A program made the translations under genes and the position numbers. The notes beneath the pieces were generated by a model. That model saw nothing but the letters and a program-made list of their open reading frames with translations, ran no database searches and was not told the origin of the DNA. Shown here piece by piece: positions 36,542 through 48,230 of a stretch of 64,000 nucleotides of DNA; position 1 is the first letter of the stretch; each line of letters begins with the position of its first letter. Location: contig AP017375.1 of assembly GCA_002355455.1 (NCBI GenBank), positions 1,054,001-1,118,000 on the forward strand, given 5' to 3'. The stretch is from Stanieria sp. NIES-3757. GTDB lineage: Bacteria; Cyanobacteriota; Cyanobacteriia; Cyanobacteriales; Xenococcaceae.

Positions 36542-38773
36542 ATGACAAATAATTATCCAGCCAACAATTCCAATAATTATAATTATCCCTCAGAAACATT
36601 ATCAGCCTCAAGAGAAGCAATTGATGTCAATATAAGTCAGTATCTAATTAAATTACGTCGACGCTGGAAATTAGCTCTAGCCGTATTTTTACTTACCGCT
36701 GGTATCACTACTGCCTTAAGTTTATTATTACAAAAAACCTATCAAGCTCAAGGAAAATTACTATTCAAACAAAACTCTACCGCTTCTTTAACAGGAGTAG
36801 GGAAAAATGTAGGAGAATTAAAGCCTTTATTAGTCAATCAAAGTCCTTTAAGTACTCAAATTGAAGTTATTACCTCTGATCCTGTCTTACAACAAACTAT
36901 CGATCAACTCAAATTAGTAGACGATCAAGGTAAACCAATTAAACCAAAAGATTTTGAAAAAAAATTAAGTATCGAACTCGTTGGCGGAAGTGATGTGATT
37001 GAAATTACTTATGCTCATCCCAATCCCAAAGTTGCTGCCGATGTTGTCAATACTTTGATGAATACATACATCAACGAACAAATTAGAACTAATCAATCTG
37101 AACCAGCAAGTGCGCGGGAATTTATTAATAAACAGTTACCACAAATAGAATCTCAAGTTAGTCAAGCTGAATCAGAATTACGCAATTTTAAAGAATCAAA
37201 CCAAGTAGTTAATTTGACAAAAGAAGCAGAAAGCACTGTGATGCAAATGGCTGAAATGAATAGTGAAATATCTAAAGTAGCAGCCCAATTACAAGGAACA
37301 ATGGCTCAATCAGAAGCCTTACAAAGTCAACTTAATTTAAATCTTAATCAAGCGATCGCAGCCAATCAATTAGGAGCTTCTCCAGTAGTTGATGGTCTAT
37401 TAAAAGAAATGGCGACTGTAGAATCAGAATTAGCCAAAGAAAAACAACGTTTTTTGGATAATCATCCTAGTATCCAAAGTTTAGAAGAAAAGAAAGCTTC
37501 TTTAAATAAAGAATTAAAAGATTTAATTAGTCAAAATGTTGGTCAAGGAGTAGAAATTTCTGAAGGTTTATTTAACAACGATGGTCTTAAAGAAAATCAA
37601 TTAGAAAAATTTATTACTTTAGAAATAGATAAAATTAATCAGCAAAGACAACTATCTTCTTTATATCAAACTCAAGAAAGTTATTTAGAACGCGCTCAAA
37701 AACTACCTAGTTTAGAACAAAAAGAAAAAGATTTAATTCGTAAAGTTAAAGCAGCACAAAATACCTATGAAACTTTACTTACCAGTCTACAAGAAGTACA
37801 ATTAGCTGAAAATCAACAAAATGGTAACGCTCAGATTATCGAGTTAGCTAAATTACCCGAAAAAGGTAGCTCAGGCAGAATGGCGTTTATGCTTGTGGGT
37901 ATCTTACTAGGATTATTGTTATCTAATTTGTCAGTTCTGTTAGTAGAAATGCAAGACCGCAGCTTGAAAACCGTTGCGGAGATCAAAAACAAATTTGGCT
38001 ATAAGGTTTTGGGTTTAGTGCCAAAACATGCTGCCGAAGAGAATCAAGGCATTATTGTTCAAAAACAGCCTGATTCCTTTGCTAGCGAAGTTTATCGCAT
38101 GATTCAGGCAAATTTAAAGTTTATGAGCCTTGAGAATTCGACCCAAGTAATCTTAGTCACGAGTTCTGTACCAGAAGAAGGGAAATCTACGGTTTCGGCA
38201 AACTTAGCTGCTGCGATCGCTCAGTTAGGCAAACGAGTATTATTAATTGATGGAGATTTAAGAAAACCTTCTCAGCATCGTCTTTGGAATTTGGAAAATT
38301 TTGTTGGCTTAAGAGACGTTATTGTAGCTCAAAAACCTCTTAGTTTAGCTGTATCCAAGCCTCTAGAAAAATTAGACTTGTTGACGGCAGGAGAGCTTCA
38401 ATCTAATCCTCTTGCCTTATTAGATTCAGAAGCTATGAGTGAATTAATCACTCAATCAAGAAAAAAATACGATTTAATCCTAATCGACGCACCACCTTTA
38501 CCAGTAACGGCTGATGTTCTTACTTTAAGCAAATTAGTTGATGGGATAGTGTTTATTAGCAGACCAGGAGTGGTCGAACATGAAAGTGCAGAACTTGCTC
38601 AAGAGGCGTTAGCTAATAGCAAAAAAACAGTCTTAGGTATGGTTATTAATGGCATCAATTCCAAAGAATTTGACCGTTATTCTTACTATGCTAAATATGC
38701 GAAAGGTTACTTTCCTAGTCAAAGCAAGCAAGGTAATGAGGTTAATGGTAACCACAGTCAAGCTAGAGTTTAA
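36542..38773 (+). CDS. polysaccharide co-polymerase / tyrosine autokinase (Wzc-like)
   Basis: The 743-residue protein has a Wzz domain with TM1 at about 43-65, a long periplasmic coiled-coil to about 440 containing repeated Gln/Glu helices, TM2 near 445-465, and a BY-kinase domain at about 500-715. Kinase motifs are SSVPEEGKST (Walker A), LLIDGDLRKP (Walker A') and DLILIDAPP (Walker B). The tyrosine-rich tail FDRYSYYAKYAKGY is the autophosphorylation site. Wzc-type proteins set chain length and export of capsular or extracellular polysaccharide. The other export genes are not adjacent; the O-antigen-ligase-like gene at 42912 is nearest. Confidence 0.93.
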   Translation: MTNNYPANNSNNYNYPSETLSASREAIDVNISQYLIKLRRRWKLALAVFLLTAGITTALSLLLQKTYQAQGKLLFKQNSTASLTGVGKNVGELKPLLVNQSPLSTQIEVITSDPVLQQTIDQLKLVDDQGKPIKPKDFEKKLSIELVGGSDVIEITYAHPNPKVAADVVNTLMNTYINEQIRTNQSEPASAREFINKQLPQIESQVSQAESELRNFKESNQVVNLTKEAESTVMQMAEMNSEISKVAAQLQGTMAQSEALQSQLNLNLNQAIAANQLGASPVVDGLLKEMATVESELAKEKQRFLDNHPSIQSLEEKKASLNKELKDLISQNVGQGVEISEGLFNNDGLKENQLEKFITLEIDKINQQRQLSSLYQTQESYLERAQKLPSLEQKEKDLIRKVKAAQNTYETLLTSLQEVQLAENQQNGNAQIIELAKLPEKGSSGRMAFMLVGILLGLLLSNLSVLLVEMQDRSLKTVAEIKNKFGYKVLGLVPKHAAEENQGIIVQKQPDSFASEVYRMIQANLKFMSLENSTQVILVTSSVPEEGKSTVSANLAAAIAQLGKRVLLIDGDLRKPSQHRLWNLENFVGLRDVIVAQKPLSLAVSKPLEKLDLLTAGELQSNPLALLDSEAMSELITQSRKKYDLILIDAPPLPVTADVLTLSKLVDGIVFISRPGVVEHESAELAQEALANSKKTVLGMVINGINSKEFDRYSYYAKYAKGYFPSQSKQGNEVNGNHSQARV

Positions 38774-39157
38774 CTAAATAAGCTTATCATTGGGATTTAA
38801 CCTAGAAAAATAAAAGCTTAATTTATATAGCTAATGAGGATAAAAAAAAGCCTGAATTTGCTTAAATACTCCTCATCTCAATAAGTTAAAACTAATACCA
38901 TTTCTCAAAAATAACTGGAAAGAGCTGACTAAACAATTAGAAGCTTACTCTGGCTAAATCTTTTGTTAATTCTGGCTTATAAACTTAATCCCTAACTCTG
39001 CTTGTGCAGTATACTCATGACCTCCAAACAGGCTATGATCAGGAGGACACGGGTGGCGAATTCGATTCGCCACCGTGAGATGTCCATGTCGAAGCTACTG
39101 GGTCAACTGAGCCTAAGTTAGCCTAATTTTGCCTCTTAATCTATAGCGATCGCTTTT
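38774..39157. other. 384-base intergenic region before upp with strong stem-loops
   Basis: The region contains CCTCC (39021-39025) that can pair with GGAGG (39042-39046), followed at once by a long hairpin: CAC-GGTGGCGAAT with ATTCGCCACC-GTG (39048-39077), 13 pairs with one bulge and a TCG loop. The rest is AT-rich. This may be a structured leader or small RNA, or the 3' end of a decayed IS200/IS605-type element. No tRNA or known riboswitch motif fits. Confidence 0.5.
39021..39077. other. candidate structured RNA or element end (double stem-loop)
   Basis: Two adjoining stems, CCTCC/GGAGG and the 13-pair CACGGGTGGCGAAT hairpin, are GC-rich against AT-rich flanks. The second is as strong as a terminator but lacks a T-run. 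The location is about 80-140 bases before the upp start. Identity is unknown. Confidence 0.4.
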
Positions 39158-39808
39158 ATGTCTTTACAATTGCGAGTTTACGTTCCCGAACACCCTTTAA
39201 TTAAGCATTGGTTAGCTGTGGCTCGTGATGCTGGAACTCCCCCTGTCTTGTTTAAAACTGCGATGATCGAATTAGGACGTTGGTTAAGCTATGAGGCAAC
39301 CCGCACTTGGTTACCAACTATGACAACAACGCTACAAACTCCTTTAGCTCAAGCAGATGCTACTTTGATCGACCCAGAAGTACCGATTGGAGTTGTACCT
39401 ATCCTACGTGCAGGTTTAGCGTTACTTGATGGAGTACAACATATTTTACCCATCGCTTCAACTTATCATTTAGGTTTAGTTCGTAACGAAGAAACCCTTG
39501 AACCAAGTTGCTATCTCAACAAATTACCAGAAAAATTTCATCCTCAGACTAGAATACTCATTCTCGAACCAATGTTGGCTACTGGGGGTTCAATTATGAT
39601 GACAATGGAAATTTTAACCCAACGGGGAATAGATCCCAGTTTAGTCAGAATTATTTCTGTTGTGACTGCACCACCAGCTTTAAAAAAATTAAGTGAACAA
39701 TATCCCAGTCTGAATATCTATACCGCTATTATTGATGAAGGTCTGAATGATCGTGGTTATATTGTCCCTGGTCTAGGAGACGCAGGAGATCGCGCTTTTG
39801 GAACTTGA
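39158..39808 (+). CDS. upp: uracil phosphoribosyltransferase
   Basis: The 216-residue protein salvages uracil to UMP with PRPP. The N-terminal region is HPLIKHWLAVARDAGTP. The PRPP-binding loop is ILILEPMLATGGSIMM near residues 129-145. The C-terminal uracil site is GLNDRGYIVPGLGDAGDRAFGT. The PRPP loop has MLATGG, the usual UPRTase form. It is monocistronic and preceded by the structured region at 39021-39077. Confidence 0.96.
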   Translation: MSLQLRVYVPEHPLIKHWLAVARDAGTPPVLFKTAMIELGRWLSYEATRTWLPTMTTTLQTPLAQADATLIDPEVPIGVVPILRAGLALLDGVQHILPIASTYHLGLVRNEETLEPSCYLNKLPEKFHPQTRILILEPMLATGGSIMMTMEILTQRGIDPSLVRIISVVTAPPALKKLSEQYPSLNIYTAIIDEGLNDRGYIVPGLGDAGDRAFGT

Positions 39809-39915
39809 CTAAGTAGAGCTATTCTAAAAATAAAAGTTAAATAGTTTTGTTATTTAAATTACTTAAACAACCAAAAGTATTTAATCTAGGCAAAAAAAAG
39901 AGGTGAGCAAAAATT

Positions 39916-40203
39916 ATGAGTCAAAAAGATAATTTCGGTGGCGGTTTTCTTTTAGGAGCTATTGTTGGTGGTGCACTTGGTGGTGTACTAGGCACTTTGT
40001 TAGCTTCTCGTAGTGAAAATTTTCAACTATCGTCAAAAGAAAAAGATGTTTTGGAAGGGGGTAAACAACCCAGATTTACCACTGAAGATAGTATCGAACA
40101 ATCTCGGCGTAGTCTAGAAGACAAAATTGCCCAATTAAACTTGGCAATTGATGATGTACGCCATCAATTAGGAGCGGTGAATGGTAACTTTTCTGAAGAA
40201 TAA
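39916..40203 (+). CDS. small Gly-rich membrane-anchored protein (YtxH-like)
   Basis: The 95-residue product starts MSQKDNFGGGFLLGAIVG, a glycine-rich hydrophobic segment of about 23 residues (GAIVGGALGGVLGTLLAS) typical of the YtxH-like family, then a charged helical tail including QSRRSLEDKIAQLNLAI. It is probably a single-span inner- or thylakoid-membrane protein. An AGAGGTGAG Shine-Dalgarno lies 8-16 bases before the ATG. The function is unknown. Confidence 0.75.
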   Translation: MSQKDNFGGGFLLGAIVGGALGGVLGTLLASRSENFQLSSKEKDVLEGGKQPRFTTEDSIEQSRRSLEDKIAQLNLAIDDVRHQLGAVNGNFSEE

Positions 40204-40344
40204 ATAATAGTTTGAATCAACTAGATTAAAATTGACAACTATTGCTATTATTCAATTCAGCCTGGTTAAATTCTGGGATGATTTAGTTACTAGGTCATGG
40301 AAATCTATCAGGTTTATTATTTAAGTTTGCTCAAATGCTAATGC

Positions 40345-40536
40345 TTAAGTCTCCGTATTTGGTAACGAACGTATTTGTCCTGGTAAGGGTTCGGCATTAC
40401 TACTAACAGGAGAGTAATAAGCAATTACCAACAAAGGTAAGATTAGAGTCATAATAGCAACAACTGTGCCTAATATCCCTGCCCATCTATGATCGGGAGA
40501 TTCAGAAGTATTAGGCGATCGCTCGCTAGAATCCAT
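40345..40536 (-). CDS. small single-span membrane protein
   Basis: The 63-residue product has a polar N-terminus (MDSSERSPNTSESPDHR), one hydrophobic segment at about 19-41 (AGILGTVVAIMTLILPLLVIAYY), and a short tail. It is transcribed opposite to its neighbours. I do not recognise a named family, and small proteins of this kind are common in cyanobacteria. A normal ATG and a membrane segment with polar flanks favour a real gene. Confidence 0.6.
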   Translation of the reverse strand: MDSSERSPNTSESPDHRWAGILGTVVAIMTLILPLLVIAYYSPVSSNAEPLPGQIRSLPNTET

Positions 40537-40793
40537 AAAATAATTGGTGAACTGAATTCGATTTCGTAAATAACAAAAAAAGATTAGCTAGTCTAAACTC
40601 TTTGACTACCATTCTAGCTACTTATTTAATTAATAGTGGTATTTTTTAAAACTAAAACAGATCATTCTTTGGCTTAATCTTCAATCCTTAAGCTGGTTTC
40701 CCTTTTTCTCTACTTACAAAAAACCGCTCCAGAAAAGTTGACAGGGTTCGGCAAAAATGATGATAATAATAGTTTGTGTAAACTTTAGCTTAA

Positions 40794-42140
<1,347 letters not shown>

Positions 42141-42253
42141 ATACTTGCTGGCAAATAAAAGAAGAGTTGAGGGTTGTTTTAAATATATAGCAACCTTAAT
42201 TCTTAAAAACTTTATTGGTTAATTTTTTAGTGATTTATTTGGGGTAAAAAAGT

Positions 42254-42850
42254 ATGTCAATTACAGTTGAATGTCAAAAAAGACCAGAAGGAAGCAAACC
42301 CAATGCTTTACGCCGTGAAGGTTTTATTCCTGCTGCACTATACGGACACAATGGGACAGAATCTGTTTCTCTAACTATAGCTGTCAAAGATGCACAGACG
42401 TTATTAAAAAATGCAGCAGTCAATAACACCTTGGTTGACCTAAGTATTCCTGAACTTCCCTGGAGTGGTAAAGCTTTAATTAGAGAAGTGCAAGTTCATC
42501 CTTGGAAAAAAACGCTTCGTCATCTAAGTTTTTTCTCTGTTGCTGCTCATGGTACCTTAGAATTAGTTGTTCCTATCAAAATTGTTGGTGAAGCTGCTGG
42601 TATCAAACAAGGCGGTATTCTAGAACAGATGATGACTGAATTGAATATTAGCTGTCTTGCTGAAAATATTCCTGAATCTATTGAAATTGATATTTCTCAG
42701 TTTGAGATTGGCAGTAATCTCACTGTAGGAGATGTAGTTCTTTCCGAAGGCGTAACTGCTTTAGATGAATCTGATCGTATTGTTGTCGCTATAGTTCCTC
42801 CTGCTAAAGCTGAACCTACGACACAAGAAGAAGCTGCTGGAGAAGCATAA
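42254..42850 (+). CDS. rplY: 50S ribosomal protein L25 (long, Ctc type)
   Basis: The 198-residue protein has the L25 5S-rRNA-binding domain at about 1-92 (KPNALRREGFIPAALYG, then VQVHPWKKTLRHLSFF) and the beta-rich C-terminal TL5/Ctc domain to about 180, ending in an acidic tail (EPTTQEEAAGEA). This is the long general-stress-protein form used by most bacteria. A terminator follows at 42881. Confidence 0.96.
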   Translation: MSITVECQKRPEGSKPNALRREGFIPAALYGHNGTESVSLTIAVKDAQTLLKNAAVNNTLVDLSIPELPWSGKALIREVQVHPWKKTLRHLSFFSVAAHGTLELVVPIKIVGEAAGIKQGGILEQMMTELNISCLAENIPESIEIDISQFEIGSNLTVGDVVLSEGVTALDESDRIVVAIVPPAKAEPTTQEEAAGEA

Positions 42851-42880
42851 ATAGTTTGTTTGATTTAATTTTTATTACTT

Positions 42881-42905
42881 AGGGACTCATTCAGTCCCTT
42901 TTTTG
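42881..42905 (+). terminator. rho-independent terminator after rplY
   Basis: AGGGACT (42881-42887) pairs with AGTCCCT (42893-42899) around CATTC, followed by TTTTTT. It can also serve the convergent membrane-protein gene that ends at 42912. Confidence 0.85.
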
Positions 42906-42911
42906 TTATTT

Positions 42912-44444
42912 TTATTCAAGTTGCGGAATTTTTAATAATACACCTACAAAAAACCAATAATATATCGCTACTGGCTCAATAATTAGCGGATAGTAATAGG
43001 TGTTGTAGCTGATTAAAAGTATAAATATCCAAATACAAATACTAATACGTTTTAGCGGTAATTCTTTGATTGAACGATAAGCTTTAAAGGTAAAAACTGT
43101 GGTAAAAGTAACAGCCACTAAAAAAGTAAGAGTGCCTACCCAACCAATTTCATAAAGTAAGCGAGGGTAAAAAGTTTCAATTAGTTTGATCTCTCCTAAA
43201 CGTCTAGCAGCACTAGCAGCTTTACCTAAACCATATCCCCATAATTTAACTCCTTCTTGGAGAATCCAATTGAATTGATTAATCACAAACTCTTGTGGTG
43301 GAGAATAGCTCCATCTAGCGATCGCATTCTGCCAAACTGTACCAAATACCCCAGTATGGTTGGCAATTAAAATACCAAGAAAAATTGCTATTCCTAATTT
43401 AAAGGCAAGTCGTTTGGTTTGTTTTTCTGTGACTAATAATAAAGTTAATAAAATAAGAGGAACAAGTATAATTGCCGTAGTTTGACCAGAAATAATTGTT
43501 GCGCTCAAAACCAGTAGTGCTGAAAAAAAACTAATGATTCGCCACCCTAGAGAGGATTCTCCCACAGTAGCAGCAGCAGTAAAGAAACTACTTGAGATTA
43601 AAAACCATGCCCATTGCCAAGGTGCAACAAAAGTTCCTGGTAAACTGATTAGTTTTTTGGCAGGATTATAAAGTAAAGAACCACCCACAAAACATCTTGC
43701 TTGTAAAGTAGCTCTTGTTGCTGCTGGTTCGGTTAAATGAGTGTTACCAAGACAAATACCTTTGGTTAATAAAAGATATTGAATTAAACATAAACTACTA
43801 CAAATTAAAGCCAGAATTACCTGAACACGTAGTAAAAATTGTAAATCTTGGCGATCGCGAATTAGATAATAACCACAAATAAGTAAAGGAACATATCCAA
43901 TCAAAATTTTTAAACCGATTATGCCCATTAACAAGGGTTTTTCTTTGGGTAAAGCTGATAGTTGTTGGGGTAAATTGACCAAAAATAACGTGAGAAGACA
44001 TACTCCTAAAAGTGTTAACAAGGCAATTAATAAAGGTTTAGCTTGATGTCGTAGTTGTTTTAACCTTTGACTGGATAGCACAATTGCAATTAGTGCAGGA
44101 AAGTATAAAGCGTCTTTAGCTAAATGAAATAAGGCATAATCGCCAGAATAGGTAACATAACCACCAACTGGTCGATAAATTGAGGCAAAGGAATAGCTAA
44201 CTGTACCTGTGAAGGGTAAATAAATTAAAAATAACCATAAACCCTGACGAGGATAACGATAAGCGATCGCAAAAGCGATAACCGCTGCTGCACTAATTAG
44301 ACTAGTTTGAAGACTACTAAAGATTACGAGAACTATACTAACGAAAAATGCAGTTGCTACTGTAGAAGCAATAAAGATTTCTTGTCGGTTCAGATTCATC
44401 AATAAAGCATCAATTTGTTTAAGGTAGAGAAGTAAAGTATTCAA
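42912..44444 (-). CDS. multi-pass membrane protein, O-antigen ligase/polymerase-like
   Basis: The 510-residue protein has about 10-12 hydrophobic spans with short polar loops and a long loop around residues 230-270. This arrangement, with a segment near LSATIISGQTTAIILVPLILL and a C-terminal YPLIIEPVAIYYWFFVGVLL, resembles Wzy/WaaL O-antigen ligase-like proteins that polymerise or transfer sugar units. The assignment rests on topology rather than firm catalytic residues. It could complement the Wzc-type kinase at 36542 in extracellular polysaccharide synthesis, which is inference. Confidence 0.65.
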   Translation of the reverse strand: MNTLLLYLKQIDALLMNLNRQEIFIASTVATAFFVSIVLVIFSSLQTSLISAAAVIAFAIAYRYPRQGLWLFLIYLPFTGTVSYSFASIYRPVGGYVTYSGDYALFHLAKDALYFPALIAIVLSSQRLKQLRHQAKPLLIALLTLLGVCLLTLFLVNLPQQLSALPKEKPLLMGIIGLKILIGYVPLLICGYYLIRDRQDLQFLLRVQVILALICSSLCLIQYLLLTKGICLGNTHLTEPAATRATLQARCFVGGSLLYNPAKKLISLPGTFVAPWQWAWFLISSSFFTAAATVGESSLGWRIISFFSALLVLSATIISGQTTAIILVPLILLTLLLVTEKQTKRLAFKLGIAIFLGILIANHTGVFGTVWQNAIARWSYSPPQEFVINQFNWILQEGVKLWGYGLGKAASAARRLGEIKLIETFYPRLLYEIGWVGTLTFLVAVTFTTVFTFKAYRSIKELPLKRISICIWIFILLISYNTYYYPLIIEPVAIYYWFFVGVLLKIPQLE

Positions 44445-44465
44445 GACTTATGAAGCTTTTAAGAA

Positions 44466-44483
44466 GAGGGGTTATTGCCCCTC
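44466..44483 (-). terminator. stem-loop after proS
   Basis: GAGGGG (44466-44471) pairs with CCCCTC (44478-44483) around TTATTG. It lies between proS and the membrane-protein gene, both on the minus strand. The downstream T-richness is weak. Confidence 0.4.
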
Positions 44484-44579
44484 CTCAAGCAACAAGGTTT
44501 TTGGTCAATTACTAGTTTTTGTTTAATGTTTTACCAAACGTTGAGCAATTCAAGCGTGCCTCTACCATTAATAACCGAT

Positions 44580-46379
44580 CTAAACCGATTTAAGCCATTG
44601 CTTTAAAGTATCAACTACTTGCTCCAATGAGACTTCTGTCGATTTTTTGGTCTTTCGTTCAACTACTTCTACCTTACCTTGCTCTAGCGATCGCCCTGTA
44701 ACAATGCGATAAGGAATACCAATTAAATCTGCATCCTTAAATTTCACACCTGCTCTTTCTGAACGGTCATCTAAAATAGTTTCAATTCCAGCCTGATTTA
44801 ACTGCTGATACAATTGTTCGGCTACCTGGACTTGATTGGGAGCAGAAGTATTAGGAATAATCACAATTACTTGGTATGGCGCGATCGCAACTGGCCAAAT
44901 AATTCCATCTTTATCATAGGATTGTTCGACCGCAGCCTGAGCTAATCGGGAAACACCGATGCCATAACAACCCATTGCCAAAGGAATTTCTTCTCCCTGC
45001 TCGTTAGTATAGTTAGCACCCATCGCTTGAGAGTATTTTGTACCTAATTGAAAAATATGCCCTACTTCAATACCTCTAGCACTTTTGAGAGTTTGACTAG
45101 GATTGTGAATTGAGCGATCGCCTTGTTTAGCTGTTCTAATATCAACAATTAATCGAGGTAGAGTAAATTGTTCGCCCCAATTCGCCCCTACCACATGATA
45201 ACCAACCTCATTAGCACCAGTAACAAAATTCTTCAAATCTACTACGGTTTGGTCTACCAAACGAAGAAATTGAGGAGCAACATTTTTATGAGGACTGATA
45301 TAACTATCTCCTAAATCAGGTGCAAGATAACCCAAAGGTAGAGGTTGAGATGCCCATTTTGTTTGAGCATTAGCATCAGGGACAGTCAAAGCTAAGATTG
45401 TTTTGGCATTATATTGAGCAGCAAGTTTAACTAATTCATTTTGCAACTTCACTTCATTAACATCTTGATCGCCTCGAATGCTAATTAAAACTAAAACACT
45501 CATGCCATTGTCATAAACAGCTTCATAAAGAACATTTTTAACTATGACTGTAGGAGAACACTTGAGATGTTGAGATAAAAGCGCGATCGTTTCTGTTTCA
45601 GGTGTTGCTACTTTTTCGTAATTAGTAAAAGGGGAAACTTCAACCTCAAGTGGAAGAGAAATTGCCTTTTCTACATTGGCAGCATACTGTCCATCTTCAG
45701 TATAAAGAATTTCATCTTCACCAGCTTCCGCCAACACCATAAACTCTTGCGAACCAGAACCACCAATTGCTCCAGAATCTGCTTCTACAGGACGAAAAGC
45801 CAAACCACAACGCCTTAAAATATTGCGATAGGCTCGATCCATATCTTGGTAGGTTTGTTTCAAGCTTTCTTCATCAGTATGAAAAGAATAAGCATCTTTC
45901 ATAATAAATTCTCTTCCCCGCATCAAACCAAAACGAGGACGAATCTCATCGCGAAATTTAGTTTGAATCTGATATAAATTCAGAGGCAACTGCCGATAAG
46001 AACGAATCATTTCTCTCGCCACAGTAGTAATTACCTCTTCGTGAGTAGGACCCAAACCCATCTCTCGATTTTGTCGATCAATCAGGGAAAACATAATCCC
46101 TTCCGCTTTAGTATAAGTATCCCAACGTCCAGATTCTTGCCACAATGAAGCTGGTTGAAGTTGAGGCAAAAGACATTCTTGCGCTCTAGTAGCATCCATT
46201 TCTTCGCGGACAATTTGAGATACTTTTTTTAAAACTCGCCACATCAGAGGTAAATAAGCATAAATACCACTACCAATTCGGCGAATATAACCGGCACGTA
46301 ATAAAAGTTTATGACTGGGAATTTCTGCCTCTGCTGGTTCTTCCCGTAGCGTCATGAATAACATTTGAGACAATCGCAT
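44580..46379 (-). CDS. proS: prolyl-tRNA synthetase, bacterial type with editing domain
   Basis: The 599-residue protein has class II motif 1 in [19 protein letters not shown], motif 2 as [26 protein letters not shown] and motif 3 as [18 protein letters not shown]. Between motifs 2 and 3 (about 220-405) is the INS editing domain that hydrolyses mischarged alanyl-tRNA-Pro. The C-terminal anticodon-binding domain ends KQWLKSV. It charges tRNA-Pro in the cytosol. Confidence 0.97.
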   Translation of the reverse strand: MRLSQMLFMTLREEPAEAEIPSHKLLLRAGYIRRIGSGIYAYLPLMWRVLKKVSQIVREEMDATRAQECLLPQLQPASLWQESGRWDTYTKAEGIMFSLIDRQNREMGLGPTHEEVITTVAREMIRSYRQLPLNLYQIQTKFRDEIRPRFGLMRGREFIMKDAYSFHTDEESLKQTYQDMDRAYRNILRRCGLAFRPVEADSGAIGGSGSQEFMVLAEAGEDEILYTEDGQYAANVEKAISLPLEVEVSPFTNYEKVATPETETIALLSQHLKCSPTVIVKNVLYEAVYDNGMSVLVLISIRGDQDVNEVKLQNELVKLAAQYNAKTILALTVPDANAQTKWASQPLPLGYLAPDLGDSYISPHKNVAPQFLRLVDQTVVDLKNFVTGANEVGYHVVGANWGEQFTLPRLIVDIRTAKQGDRSIHNPSQTLKSARGIEVGHIFQLGTKYSQAMGANYTNEQGEEIPLAMGCYGIGVSRLAQAAVEQSYDKDGIIWPVAIAPYQVIVIIPNTSAPNQVQVAEQLYQQLNQAGIETILDDRSERAGVKFKDADLIGIPYRIVTGRSLEQGKVEVVERKTKKSTEVSLEQVVDTLKQWLKSV

Positions 46380-46493
46380 GGTTGCTCCTCTTGTCGATCA
46401 CCGAAGGATTTATTATCTCATCAGTAGGAGCTAGTTAGTTGCCAGTTTATTTTTATCTCAACCTCAAAACCGATCTAATTTAATTAGCTGACC

Positions 46494-48230
46494 TTAGGAA
46501 GCAACTTTTAATCCTGTAATCATTCCTTGCATTTCGATAATTGCTTGATGTTGAATATTGCCATTATCTCGGGAATTAACCATTAATTCTTCAATAACTT
46601 CTAATTTGTGACGAATATCATTTAAAATATCTTGTTCTGGTTGAAGAGTTTCTTCGTAAAAATTAAGTTTAGCTTGTAGTTGAGCTAAAACAATGTGTGC
46701 CTGTTGCAAATCAGCACGCTTATTTTTTACGTCTTCTACTTTTACTTGATACTGGGAATTTTGTTGTTCTAAATTTTGCTTTAATTGAAAAATATTTTGT
46801 TGAATTTGTTCAATTTCTTGTTGTAATTTTTGGATTTTTTCTTTTACTTGAATTTGCTGTTTTTTTAAAGATTGTTTAATTGGTTCAAAATTAATATTAT
46901 CAAACCCTGATTCTAAATCAACTAATCCTTGACGGCGTTTCAAAACTCTTAAATGTTGAAGTAAAAATTCATGTCGTTCTCGCATCGAACGTCGTTGACC
47001 AAATAAAGTCTCATCAAGCATTTTTTTAGCTTCTTTTTCTTCAGCCAACTCTTGTTCTAAAGCCAAGCGATCAAATTCACTAGCTGATTTAATTTTTGCT
47101 TCTAATTCTTCAACAGCTTGACATTGCCAACCCAATTCTTCTTCTTGCTCATTGACAAATCTCGCTACTTTTTCTAAATCATTTTGAAGATTGTTGACAA
47201 TTTCTTCTAATTTTCCCAAAGGCATATTTTCTAAAGCTTCAATATCAATTTTCTGCTGTAAATCCACTTCTCCTGATTCTATGCCTAAGCGAGCAATTTG
47301 CTCTTGTAACTCTTCTTGACTTTGTCGTTGCCAACTTAAAATTTGAATCTGTTCTTGTTTACTTTCCAAATATTTTTGCTCAACTTCTAACTCAATTTTA
47401 ACTGCTTCCACAAAAGCCAACAAAGAATTCATTTCTTCTACAATTTGATTTAATTGAGCTTCATATTGACCAACTTCTATTTGTTGTTGATTAACACTAT
47501 TTTTGTGTTGTTCTAATTGTTGCCAATGTTGATCAAAATGTTCTTGTTGATGATTAACCGCAGCAAAAGCAAGACTTAACTGTTCTTGCAGTAAGTCTAT
47601 TGGGATAATTGCTGACAACAAAGAATCAATCAGTGCCTGAATTTTAACAGTTTGTTCTTCATCAATAATACAAGTTTGTTGAATTTGTTCTTCTAAACGT
47701 AATTTTTCTCCTCTTAAATGAGCCCAAGCACCCTCTAATTCTTTACTTTTAGTTTCAAATTCAATTTTAATTTTCTCTGCTTCTGCTTGAAGAAAAGTAA
47801 TTTCTTGACGCTGCTGCTCCAGCTTTTGATACTCTTGCTCCATCAATTCAAGCTGTTCAAGCCGAGTTTCCATTTCAATCTCTCTACGGCTTAATTCTTC
47901 ACTTTGAATTGTTAAAGATTCTTTCCATTGTTCGATTTCCTCTTCTTGGTTTTTAGTTTTTTCTAAAAGACGAGAAAAACCTTGTAATATACTCACAATT
48001 CGCTTAGAAGCTGACTCAAGATTGCCTTGTAATTGGCGATTTGTACCTAAATTAACGACGATTAAAGCTCCTTCGCCAAAACTATTCGCTTCTTCTGCAT
48101 TAATTAATTCGTTTCCAGGTACAACACTCCAACTTTGATCGTTGTGTTGACAAGCTAACAGTTTGAGTTTTGTCTCAGAACCGCCCATAAATCCTATTTT
48201 CTGCTTCTGTACTTCTGCCAGATATAGCAC
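46494..48230 (-). CDS. hmpF: pilus motility/taxis coiled-coil protein HmpF
   Basis: The 578-residue protein has a small N-terminal globular part (MLYLAEVQKQKIGFMGGSETKLKLLACQ... PGNELI) and then nearly continuous coiled coil from about residue 90 to 540, rich in Glu, Gln and Leu. This matches HmpF, a cyanobacterial protein that links type IV pilus activity to the Hmp/Tax3 chemotaxis-like system and localises with the pilus motors. The gene is divergent from the pilG-pilJ operon at 48628, as expected for that system. Confidence 0.88.
   Translation of the reverse strand: MLYLAEVQKQKIGFMGGSETKLKLLACQHNDQSWSVVPGNELINAEEANSFGEGALIVVNLGTNRQLQGNLESASKRIVSILQGFSRLLEKTKNQEEEIEQWKESLTIQSEELSRREIEMETRLEQLELMEQEYQKLEQQRQEITFLQAEAEKIKIEFETKSKELEGAWAHLRGEKLRLEEQIQQTCIIDEEQTVKIQALIDSLLSAIIPIDLLQEQLSLAFAAVNHQQEHFDQHWQQLEQHKNSVNQQQIEVGQYEAQLNQIVEEMNSLLAFVEAVKIELEVEQKYLESKQEQIQILSWQRQSQEELQEQIARLGIESGEVDLQQKIDIEALENMPLGKLEEIVNNLQNDLEKVARFVNEQEEELGWQCQAVEELEAKIKSASEFDRLALEQELAEEKEAKKMLDETLFGQRRSMRERHEFLLQHLRVLKRRQGLVDLESGFDNINFEPIKQSLKKQQIQVKEKIQKLQQEIEQIQQNIFQLKQNLEQQNSQYQVKVEDVKNKRADLQQAHIVLAQLQAKLNFYEETLQPEQDILNDIRHKLEVIEELMVNSRDNGNIQHQAIIEMQGMITGLKVAS

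Noticed and set aside
39001-39120. C-terminal remnant of a TnpB transposase before the hairpin
   Set aside because: Translations in the plus-strand frames show no TnpB motif; only the hairpin resembles an IS200/IS605 end.
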